Source of the DNA: Acidobacteriota bacterium
GTDB lineage: Bacteria > Acidobacteriota > Terriglobia > Versatilivoradales > Versatilivoraceae
Assembly (NCBI GenBank): GCA_022826755.1
Contig: JAJDUG010000007.1
Location: 1 to 64,000 of the forward strand
Reading direction: 5' to 3'
DNA: 64,000 bases
This document shows positions 50,148 to 56,636 of the stretch, one piece after another (the stretch's first letter is position 1; every line of letters starts with the position of its first letter). The translations under genes and the position numbers were made by a program. The notes below the pieces were generated by a model that had not been told where the DNA came from, made no database searches, and was given only the letters and a program-made list of their open reading frames with translations.

Positions 50148-51893
50148 ATGTATATAGACGTTGTCCCCAACCGCAGCTCCCCGCCCGCCATCCTCCTGCG
50201 CGAGTCCTTCTGGAAAGACGGCAAGGTCCGGAAACGCACCCTCGCCAACCTCTCCAAACTCCCGCCCCACCTCATTGACGCCCTGCGCCGCCGCCTCAAA
50301 GGCGCCCCCCCTTCCGACACCCCCCTGCAGGACGCCTTCGACATCGTCCGCTCCCTGCCCCACGGCCATGTCGCCGCCGCCCTCTCCTCTCTGCGCCACT
50401 GCGGCCTGGAATCCCTCATCGCCAGCCGCCGCTCCCGCCAGCGCGATCTGGTCGTCGCCATGATCGTCGCCCGCATCCTCGATCCCCGCTCCAAACTCGC
50501 CACCGCCCGCGGCCTCTCCTCCCAAACCGCCACCGACACCCTGCCCGAGATGCTCGGCCTCGCCGATGCCGACGCCAACGAACTCTACCAGGCCATGGAC
50601 TGGCTGCTCCAGCGCCAGGCCGCCATCGAGACCCGCCTGGCCGACAAGCACCTCAAGGAGGGCGCCCTGGTCTTGTATGACCTGACTTCGACTTGGTTCG
50701 AGGGCCGCCACTGCCCCCTGGCCCGCCACGGCTACTCGCGGGACCGCAAGCGAGGCTATCTGCAACTGGTCTTCGGGCTGCTGTGCACCCGCGAAGGGTG
50801 GCCCCTGGCGATTGAAGCCTTCCAGGGCGACACCGCCGATCCCTCCACTCTGGCCTCGCAAGTCAACAAGCTGCGAAAACGCTTTGGTCTGTCGCGGGTG
50901 GCGCTGGTCGGAGATCGCGGTCTGCTGACCGAGGCCCGCATCCGCGAGGACCTCCAACCGGCGGGACTCGACTGGATCAGCGCCTTGCGCGGTCCGGCGA
51001 TCCGGGCCCTGGTCCGGCAGGATGCCCTGCAGCCCTCCCTGTTCGACCAGCGTGACCTGGCCGAGATTACCTGCCCCGCGCTCTATCCTGGAGAGCGCTT
51101 GATCGTCTGCCGCAATCCGCTGCTGGCCGAGGAGCGAGCCCGCAAGCGGCAGGAGCTTCTCGCAGCCACCGAGGCCAAACTCGTCCAGGTCCTCGAAGCC
51201 ACCCAACGGGAGCGGCGGCCCCTCAAGGGTGAGATCAAGATCCGCGAGCGGGTCCACAAGGTCGTCGACAAGTACAAGATGAAGAAGCACTTCCTTCTCG
51301 AGATCACCCCGGACCGCTTCTCCTACCGCCGCAACCCCGTCAGCGTCGCCGCCGAGGCCGCCCTCGACGGCTTCTACGTCGTTCGTACCAGTCTCGCCAA
51401 AACCCAACTCGACAGCCAGGAGACGGTGGAGGCCTACAAGGGGCTCAGCGTGGTCGAGCGCGCCTTCCGCTGCTTCAAGACCCTCGATCTGCGGGTGCGC
51501 CCCATCTATCATCGCCTCGCCCCCCGGGTCCGCGCTCATCTGTGGCTGTGTCTGCTCGCCTATTACGTCGAGCATCACATGCGTACCTGCCTGGCGCCGA
51601 TGCTGTTCGATGACCAAGAGGGGCCTGAGCGCTCCTCGGTGGTGGCGGCCGCCCAGCCGTCGGCCTCGGCCCGGAAAAAGGCCGCCTCCAAACGCTGCCC
51701 CGACGGCTTACCCGTCCACAGCTTCCAGACGTTGCTGGCTGACTTGGCCACCATTGCCCGACAGCGCATCCAGCCCAAGGACGCCGGATCGCCACCCTTT
51801 GACCTGGTGACCCGACCGACGCCCCAACAGGAGAAGGCTCTCAGCCTCTTGAACGTGCGGCTCGGGCCTGGCCGCCAACCCTCTACCCAGTAG
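50148..51893 (+). CDS. IS1634-family transposase
   Basis: A 581-residue DDE transposase of the IS1634 (IS4-like) group. Catalytic-core features include LVLYDLTSTWFEGRHC (first aspartate, about residue 180), VALVGDRGLLTEARIREDL (second aspartate, about 260) and a late EAYKGLSVVERAFRCFKTLD with the glutamate (about 440), the YREK-like region of the IS4 superfamily. The C-terminal part is helical and basic (ASARKKAASKRCPDG). The reading frame is uninterrupted and has the family's full length, so the element may still be mobile. Confidence 0.9.
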   Translation: MYIDVVPNRSSPPAILLRESFWKDGKVRKRTLANLSKLPPHLIDALRRRLKGAPPSDTPLQDAFDIVRSLPHGHVAAALSSLRHCGLESLIASRRSRQRDLVVAMIVARILDPRSKLATARGLSSQTATDTLPEMLGLADADANELYQAMDWLLQRQAAIETRLADKHLKEGALVLYDLTSTWFEGRHCPLARHGYSRDRKRGYLQLVFGLLCTREGWPLAIEAFQGDTADPSTLASQVNKLRKRFGLSRVALVGDRGLLTEARIREDLQPAGLDWISALRGPAIRALVRQDALQPSLFDQRDLAEITCPALYPGERLIVCRNPLLAEERARKRQELLAATEAKLVQVLEATQRERRPLKGEIKIRERVHKVVDKYKMKKHFLLEITPDRFSYRRNPVSVAAEAALDGFYVVRTSLAKTQLDSQETVEAYKGLSVVERAFRCFKTLDLRVRPIYHRLAPRVRAHLWLCLLAYYVEHHMRTCLAPMLFDDQEGPERSSVVAAAQPSASARKKAASKRCPDGLPVHSFQTLLADLATIARQRIQPKDAGSPPFDLVTRPTPQQEKALSLLNVRLGPGRQPSTQ

Positions 51894-52000
51894 CGTGCAC
51901 CCGGATTCTTGACGATGTCCTGGTGATACAGTAACTTACGTCGATAACTCGCTGGAAGTTCCGCATAATGAGACAAGATGCCGGCCATGAAAGATTTTTG

Positions 52001-52216
52001 ATGAAAAACGAGTTCACGGCGATAATTGAGCAGGATGGGGAATGGTATATTGCCTACTACCCTGAAATTCCCGGGGCCAATGGTCAAGGCAAGACCAGTG
52101 AGGAAGCACGCGAGAATTTGGCTGAGGCCATAGCACTTATTCTCACGGACCGCCGGGAGGAGGGGTTGCGCGGTGTGCCGCCAGAGGCCATCCGGGAAAC
52201 GGTCACCATCCCGTGA
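52001..52216 (+). CDS. hicB: HicB-family antitoxin
   Basis: A 71-residue HicB antitoxin: MKNEFTAIIEQDGEWYIAYY, then PEIPGANGQGKTSEEARENL and AEAIALILTDRREE, the standard partial RNase-H-like fold. An in-frame ATG at 51968 inside the target-duplication region is less likely to be the start. The IS insertion just upstream probably removed its native promoter or supplied a new one. The stop codon overlaps the GTG of a hicA remnant (GTGA), so the original order was hicB-hicA. Without functional HicA it is an orphan. Confidence 0.85.
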   Translation: MKNEFTAIIEQDGEWYIAYYPEIPGANGQGKTSEEARENLAEAIALILTDRREEGLRGVPPEAIRETVTIP

Positions 52217-52262
52217 AACGGGTCAGTTTGCTCCGACACCTTCGGCGGCACGGTTGTTGCCG
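52213..52262 (+). pseudogene. Truncated hicA toxin (first 15 codons)
   Basis: The frame starting at GTG 52213 reads VKRVSLLRHLRRHGC, the normal N-terminus of HicA mRNA interferases, and then runs into unrelated sequence that is the 3' flank and 3' end of the convergent amidohydrolase gene. The HicA catalytic histidine region is absent. A deletion or rearrangement near 52258-52300 removed the rest of the toxin. Confidence 0.72.
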
Positions 52263-52299
52263 CAAAATGGTGTTGACGCCCAGCTATCCCTTCCCCCCG

Positions 52300-53292
52300 T
52301 CACTTTACCCCCAACAGCCCAGCCGCGTTGTTCCAGAAGATGTCTTCCACCTGGGTGTCGCTGAGGCGTTCGGACCAGCAGGCCCATTTTAGCGAGCGCA
52401 GGTGCTCCAGGCCGGTGAGCACCGGCTTGAGCTGTTGATGTTTTTCCCGCCAGTGGGGGGAGTCTCCGTCCAGCCAGAGAAAGGAATCCTCGACTGAAAG
52501 CGAGCGGCCGCGGGCGTGGGTCACCGGCAGGTCGCCTCCATAGAGCAGCTTGTCGTGTCCGATGATGCGGATGATGGCTTGGTGGGCCATGGCTTCGCAG
52601 TTGGCGCTGGTGTCGAACCAGAGGTTGTCCAGTCCCTTGAGGTGAGGCAGTCCCTCCAGGTTGTGGGCCGGCTGGAAGCCCCGGGCCGAGTGGGCCAGGA
52701 TCAACTGCATGTCGGGATAGTTCTCGCAGTAATGCCGGATCCAGTGGATGTTGCCCGGATCGGCGGCCGCGCGGGCCTTGACCATGTGCAGGGTGATGGT
52801 CCAGCCCTCTTCGTGGGCCACCCGGATGTGCGACTCGGGCAGGTAGTCGGGGATCTCGGCTTCCCAGGTGGGGTCCGCGTTGCGGGCCAGGGTGTGGTAG
52901 CACTTCAGTCCGTGCAGCTTGAGGCGCTTGACCTCCTGGCGCACCCACTCGGGATCGTCATCGGGGGTGATGAAGAAGTGCCCTCGGCAATTCGCGTCCT
53001 TGGCGGTCTGGTCTCCCGTCCACTGGTTGGCCGCGGGGATATTCACGGGATCCCGAAAGGTGGGGATGAACAAGCCCTTGGCGACTCTGCCGGGATAGAT
53101 GTCTTCCATCAACCGCAGGTAGTTCTCGTAGTCCACCAGGGGAGGGAAACTCCCCGAAAAGACGTTGTGGTCCGGGTGCCAGACGTGGGTGTGGGCGTCG
53201 AACACCTTGTCGGGCACAAACGATGCCAGTTCGCGCTGGAAGAACTCCCGGTCTTCCTCGCGAGGGATATATTCGGGATGAACGGATGCCAT
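52300..53292 (-). CDS. Amidohydrolase (amidohydrolase_2 type), paralog 1
   Basis: A 330-residue TIM-barrel metal hydrolase of the amidohydrolase_2 (ACMSD/LigW-like) group. Metal-site blocks are KVFDAHTHVWHPD (HxH), LHGLKCYHTLA, ILAHSARGF and LLYGGDLPVTHARG (aspartate). AGGAGG lies 6 nt upstream of the ATG. Residues 150-330 are strikingly similar to the neighbouring paralog. A role as decarboxylase or lactonase is plausible; LigW/ACMSD-like enzymes act on aromatic acids, sugar lactonases on lactones. The gene is 23 bp downstream of the paralog and surely co-transcribed with it. Confidence 0.88.
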   Translation of the reverse strand: MASVHPEYIPREEDREFFQRELASFVPDKVFDAHTHVWHPDHNVFSGSFPPLVDYENYLRLMEDIYPGRVAKGLFIPTFRDPVNIPAANQWTGDQTAKDANCRGHFFITPDDDPEWVRQEVKRLKLHGLKCYHTLARNADPTWEAEIPDYLPESHIRVAHEEGWTITLHMVKARAAADPGNIHWIRHYCENYPDMQLILAHSARGFQPAHNLEGLPHLKGLDNLWFDTSANCEAMAHQAIIRIIGHDKLLYGGDLPVTHARGRSLSVEDSFLWLDGDSPHWREKHQQLKPVLTGLEHLRSLKWACWSERLSDTQVEDIFWNNAAGLLGVK

Positions 53293-53315
53293 GGGCGCCT
53301 CCTGTGGCCTTGTTC

Positions 53316-54380
53316 TTAGTCGACTCCGAAGAGTTCGGCCGCGTTGTTCCAGAAGATGTCTTCCACCTGGGCGTCGCTGAGTCGCTCCGACCAGCAGGCC
53401 CACTTGAGCGAACGCAGGTGCTCCAGTCCGATCAGCACCGGCTTGATTTGGGAGTGTTTCTCCCCCCACACCGGTGAATCCTGGTAGGCCCAGAAAAAGG
53501 TATCGGCCGCGGCGGCCGACCTTCCGCGCAAGTGGCTGACGGGGATATCGGTGCCGTACATGAGCCGCCGGTGTCCGATGATGCGCATGATGGCCTGGTG
53601 GGCCATGGCCTCGCAATTGGCGCTGGTATCGAACCAGAGATTGTCCAGCCCCTTCAGATGGGGCAGGCCCTCCAGGTTGTGGGCCGGCTGGAACCCCCGG
53701 GCCGAATGGGCCAGAATCAACTTCATGTCGGGGTAGGTGGTGCAGTAGTGGCGGATCCAGCCAATATTGCCGCGATCGGCGCAGGCCCTGGATCTCACCA
53801 TGTGCAGCATGATGGCCCAGCCTTCCTGGTGAGCCATGCGGACGTGGGATTCGGGGAGGAAGTCGGGAATCTGGGCCTCCCAGGTCGGTTTGACCCTGGA
53901 GTAGACGTGGTAGCACTTGAGTCCGGCCAGTCCCAGCCGCCGCACCTCCTGGCGCAGCCACTCGGGGTCGGCCTCCGGGCCGGTCAGGAAGAGGCCCCGG
54001 TATTGGGGATTGCAGGCCACCTGGCGGCTGGTCCAGCGGTTGGCCTCCTCGAAGTGTTCCGGCGGGCAGATGCGGTGAAAGACGTTGGCCGCGCAGGTCC
54101 GTCCGGGGTGCAGCGCCTGCTGCATGCGGGAGAACTCCCGGTAGTCTCCGTCCCTGGGCAGGGAGGCGATCCTGCGCCCGGGGTGCATGGCGCCGTGAGC
54201 CCACACGTGGGCGTGGGCGTCGAACACCCGATCGGGCAGGAAGGAAGCCAGCTCCCGGTTGAAGAATTCGCGGTCTTGGGGTTGGATGAGCGCCAAGGAT
54301 TTTCCGGAATCGGTTGGGGGCTGCCGCCCCGGACTGGTTTGGATCTGGGAGCCGAGCGAGGCAAGGGATGATATCCTCAT
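53316..54380 (-). CDS. Amidohydrolase (amidohydrolase_2 type), paralog 2
   Basis: A 354-residue paralog of the following gene: VFDAHAHVWAHG (HxH), LAGLKCYHVYS, LILAHSARGFQPAHNLEGLP, then MYGTDIPVSHLRG with the metal aspartate. Both end SLKWACWSERLSD(A/T)QVED. The first 30 residues are unlike the paralog and the true start may be internal; no strong ribosome site exists at the ATG 54380. Its 5' end is divergent from the exported LFVD-type protein gene at 54470 with only 89 bp between, which suggests joint control. The insertion in residues 70-130 (YREFSRMQQALHPGRTCAAN) differs most, so the two enzymes may act on related but distinct substrates. Confidence 0.88.
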   Translation of the reverse strand: MRISSLASLGSQIQTSPGRQPPTDSGKSLALIQPQDREFFNRELASFLPDRVFDAHAHVWAHGAMHPGRRIASLPRDGDYREFSRMQQALHPGRTCAANVFHRICPPEHFEEANRWTSRQVACNPQYRGLFLTGPEADPEWLRQEVRRLGLAGLKCYHVYSRVKPTWEAQIPDFLPESHVRMAHQEGWAIMLHMVRSRACADRGNIGWIRHYCTTYPDMKLILAHSARGFQPAHNLEGLPHLKGLDNLWFDTSANCEAMAHQAIMRIIGHRRLMYGTDIPVSHLRGRSAAAADTFFWAYQDSPVWGEKHSQIKPVLIGLEHLRSLKWACWSERLSDAQVEDIFWNNAAELFGVD

Positions 54381-54469
54381 GCCTGTTCCATTTCAACCCG
54401 TGCAGGCGCCGGCCTCGAAGCCAGGAAGGCAGGTCGGGCGCCGGATGCCGGAACAAGGGAGAATGTCGA

Positions 54470-56020
54470 ATGAGATCTAAAGGATTTGGCAGTTTGGCGG
54501 GGGGAATGGCGGCCTTGGTGCTGGCCTTCCCGGTAGCCGGTGATTCCCAGGCGCTGTCGCTGGGCTCGCAGCGGCAGCTCTTTGTGGACCGGTACCTGGT
54601 GGACCGGTTGGAGGGACTGGAACTCAGGCTCCAGCAACCCAGACCGGAGGACATCGCAATCAAGTATGACCAGCCCTGGGAGGATAAGCTGGCCTTCTAC
54701 ACCACCGTCCTCAAGGATGGCGATGTCTACCGGATGTACTACCGTTGCCGACTCGACAGGCCCCGCCTGACCTGCTATGCCGAGAGCCGGGACGGGATCC
54801 ACTGGACCAAGCCCCAGTTGGGGTTGGTGGAAGTCGACGGCTCGACGGCCAACAACGTCATCCTGCCCGTTTCGGGCCAGTTCTGCGCCTTCCTGGATAC
54901 CCGTCCCGGCGTGCCCCGGTCGGAACGCTACAAGGCCAATGCAAGAGACGTCGAGGCACCCTACAGCCTGGTGGGCTACGTTTCGGAAGACGGCGTTCGC
55001 TGGCGAAAGATCCGGGAAGCCCCCATCGTCCCCTATGCCATGGAGAACAACTTCGATTCGCAGAACGTCATGTTCTGGTCGGAAGTGGAGCAGCAGTACG
55101 TGCTCTACGCCCGCCACATGGTGGGCGGACGCCGGGCCACGGCTCGGGCCACCTCCGGTGACTTTCTCGACTGGAGTCCGCAGACACACATGAGCTACAG
55201 CGACACGGGCACCACCACGCCCTCCCAGCACCTCTACACCAACCAGACCCAACCCTATTTCCGTGCCCCCCAGATCTATATCTCGCTTCCGGGCCGCATC
55301 CATTTCGGCCGGCGCCTGCTGACGCCGGACGAGCTGAAATTCCTCGATTTGCGCCACAATCGCATCAGCGGGGGCATGCGGGACGTTTCCGACGCCGTGC
55401 TGCTGTCTACGCGGGCGGGCTCAACCCGCTACGACTTCACCTTCAAGAAGAGCTTCGTACGGCCCGGACCCGGTCAGAGCAACTGGTCCACCCGAACCAA
55501 CTACCCGGCCCTGGGGGTGGTGCAGACCGGTCCGGCGGAGATGTCTCTCTACCTGCAGCGGGACTACGGCCAGTCCACCGCCCACTTGCAACGCCTGTCG
55601 CTGCGCCTGGACGGATTCGCTTCGCTGCATGCTCCCTATCACGGGGGAGAGATGGTGACGAAGCCCATTACCTTCGAGGGGAGCCGGCTGGAGATCAACT
55701 ATTCAACCAGTGCCGCCGGCAGCATTCGGGTGGAGATCCAAACAGCGGATGGGAAACCGATTCCAGGTTTTTCACTGGCGGAGTGTCCGGAGATCATCGG
55801 AGACGAGATCTCGCGTATGGTGGCTTGGGGAGAGGTGCCGCCCCCGCTGAGCACCGGCCGGGACCCCAAAAGCACGGCCGCCGAGAGCAACGTCAGCTAC
55901 CAGACCCCGATAGTGGCCTGGGAGGGCAGCCAGGACGTAAGCCGGTTGGCGGGCAAGCCGGTGCGCATCCGTTTCGTAATGAAGGACGCGGACCTGCATT
56001 CCTTCCGCTTTCGGGATTGA
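54470..56020 (+). CDS. Exported LFVD-type protein (glycoside-hydrolase-like), copy 1
   Basis: A 516-residue protein with signal peptide MRSKGFGSLAGGMAALVLAF. After it comes SQRQLFVDRYLVDRLEGLEL, then repeats reminiscent of a five-bladed propeller (GDVYRMYYRCRLDRPRLTCY, AESRDGIHWTKPQLG). This resembles proteins annotated as GH32/GH43-type or as hypothetical in Planctomycetes and Acidobacteria. The C-terminal beta-sandwich (SLRLDGFASLHAPYHGGEMV) is shared with the protein at 56637. The ATG at 54470 follows GGGAG at 10 nt. The carbohydrate substrate and catalytic residues are unknown. Confidence 0.82.
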   Translation: MRSKGFGSLAGGMAALVLAFPVAGDSQALSLGSQRQLFVDRYLVDRLEGLELRLQQPRPEDIAIKYDQPWEDKLAFYTTVLKDGDVYRMYYRCRLDRPRLTCYAESRDGIHWTKPQLGLVEVDGSTANNVILPVSGQFCAFLDTRPGVPRSERYKANARDVEAPYSLVGYVSEDGVRWRKIREAPIVPYAMENNFDSQNVMFWSEVEQQYVLYARHMVGGRRATARATSGDFLDWSPQTHMSYSDTGTTTPSQHLYTNQTQPYFRAPQIYISLPGRIHFGRRLLTPDELKFLDLRHNRISGGMRDVSDAVLLSTRAGSTRYDFTFKKSFVRPGPGQSNWSTRTNYPALGVVQTGPAEMSLYLQRDYGQSTAHLQRLSLRLDGFASLHAPYHGGEMVTKPITFEGSRLEINYSTSAAGSIRVEIQTADGKPIPGFSLAECPEIIGDEISRMVAWGEVPPPLSTGRDPKSTAAESNVSYQTPIVAWEGSQDVSRLAGKPVRIRFVMKDADLHSFRFRD

Positions 56021-56058
56021 CTTGCAGGGACGAGGTTGGTGTCGAAGGCGCGCACGGA

Positions 56059-56295
56059 TCAGCTTTTCCCCAGGATGTCCAACAGCTTATCCCGGTCGAG
56101 CACGTCGGCCCCCGGAAGTTCCGCCGCGTCCCAGCCTTCCAGCTTTAACCGGTAGTCCAACCGCTGCGGTCGCATGTCCAGACTCTGCCTCAACAGATCG
56201 TTGGCAGTCTCCTGAAGAGTGCGTCCCTCGCGAGCCGCCTTCTCCTTGAGACGGCGGAGAAGACGGTCTTCAATGGCAAGTGTCGTCCGTCGCAT
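56059..56295 (-). CDS. Orphan ribbon-helix-helix antitoxin (VapB-like)
   Basis: A 78-residue protein. The N-terminus MRRTTLAIEDRLLRRLKEKA and GRTLQETANDLLRQSLDM form a ribbon-helix-helix DNA-binding domain typical of VapB-type antitoxins; the C-terminal tail (LDYRLKLEGWDAAELPGADV) is the expected toxin-binding part. No PIN or other toxin gene follows: the next minus-strand sequence is the convergent 3' end of an unrelated gene. Two operator-like palindromes lie immediately upstream. It has no ribosome site, consistent with leaderless translation. Confidence 0.82.
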   Translation of the reverse strand: MRRTTLAIEDRLLRRLKEKAAREGRTLQETANDLLRQSLDMRPQRLDYRLKLEGWDAAELPGADVLDRDKLLDILGKS

Positions 56296-56331
56296 ACATC
56301 AAGATGTATCGGTTGAGCATCAAGATGTCAA
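56294..56331 (-). promoter_or_regulatory. Antitoxin promoter with two palindromic operators 21 bp apart
   Basis: On the minus strand TTGACA (56326-56331), a 17-bp spacer and TACATC (56303-56308) precede the ATG by 7 nt. The palindrome CATCAAGATG occurs twice, at 56297-56306 and 56318-56327, a centre-to-centre distance of 21 bp or two helical turns. The promoter-proximal copy extends to ATACATC-AA-GATGTAT. Confidence 0.65.
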
Positions 56332-56362
56332 AATGATCGGTATAGGTTTGGGACAAGAGTCG

Positions 56363-56411
56363 AGCCGTGTAGGCGGAGATAGCTGTTAGCCCTCGGGTGC
56401 AAGCCCGAAGG
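56363..56411 (+). repeat. REP-like module, C-type copy
   Basis: Hairpin-like AGCCGTGTAGGCGGAG, linker ATAGCTGTTAG, hairpin CCCTCGGGTGCAAGCCCGAAGG (given here as CCTCGGGTGC / GCCCGAAGG). The linker position and its TTAG end match the copies at 28094 and 28270, while the hairpin sequences are different. Confidence 0.6.
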
Positions 56412-56440
56412 CGGCGGCGATAACATCGGAAGGAAGAGGA

Positions 56441-56472
56441 TGCGGGCGGGACGCCCGCGCTCCCGGGGGGCA
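56441..56472 (+). repeat. REP-like palindrome, A-type copy 3
   Basis: TGCGGGCGGGACGCCCGCGC followed by TCCCGGGGGG, almost identical to the copy at 30487. Confidence 0.75.
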
Positions 56473-56554
56473 CGACCCTTCCCGGCAGCAAGTCCCGCAC
56501 CCTCCCGAATTTTGTAAGAGGCTCTGTTGTTTCAGGCAATTCAGAGCCGACAAT

Positions 56555-56628
56555 GCCTTCGTGACCTTGCTTTCCCGTCTCGGTCAACCTCAACCCCTTG
56601 GTGCCCCTTCGTGGAAAACTCTTTTTTG
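56555..56628 (+). repeat. CTTCGTGG-type dispersed element, copy 5
   Basis: CCTTCGTGACCTTGCTTTCC at the left and CCCTTCGTGGAAAACTCTTT at the right, sharing the whole layout of the 11840 copy. It ends about 9 bp from the stop codon (56637) of the minus-strand gene. Confidence 0.72.
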
Positions 56629-56636
56629 TCGTTGGT

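Larger units (their letters stand above)
49988..51963 (+). mobile_element. Intact IS1634-type insertion sequence with 6-bp target duplication
   Basis: A 1976-bp element bounded by perfect 13-bp inverted repeats, CGGAACTTCCAGC at 49988-50000 and GCTGGAAGTTCCG at 51951-51963, with weaker matching extending inward. Direct repeats CATAAT at 49982-49987 and 51964-51969 flank it, as expected of a transposition target duplication. It carries one full-length transposase gene with its own promoter. Intact ends, duplication and ORF all speak for a recent insertion. Removing it rejoins the vapC stop directly to the hicB upstream region. Confidence 0.9.
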
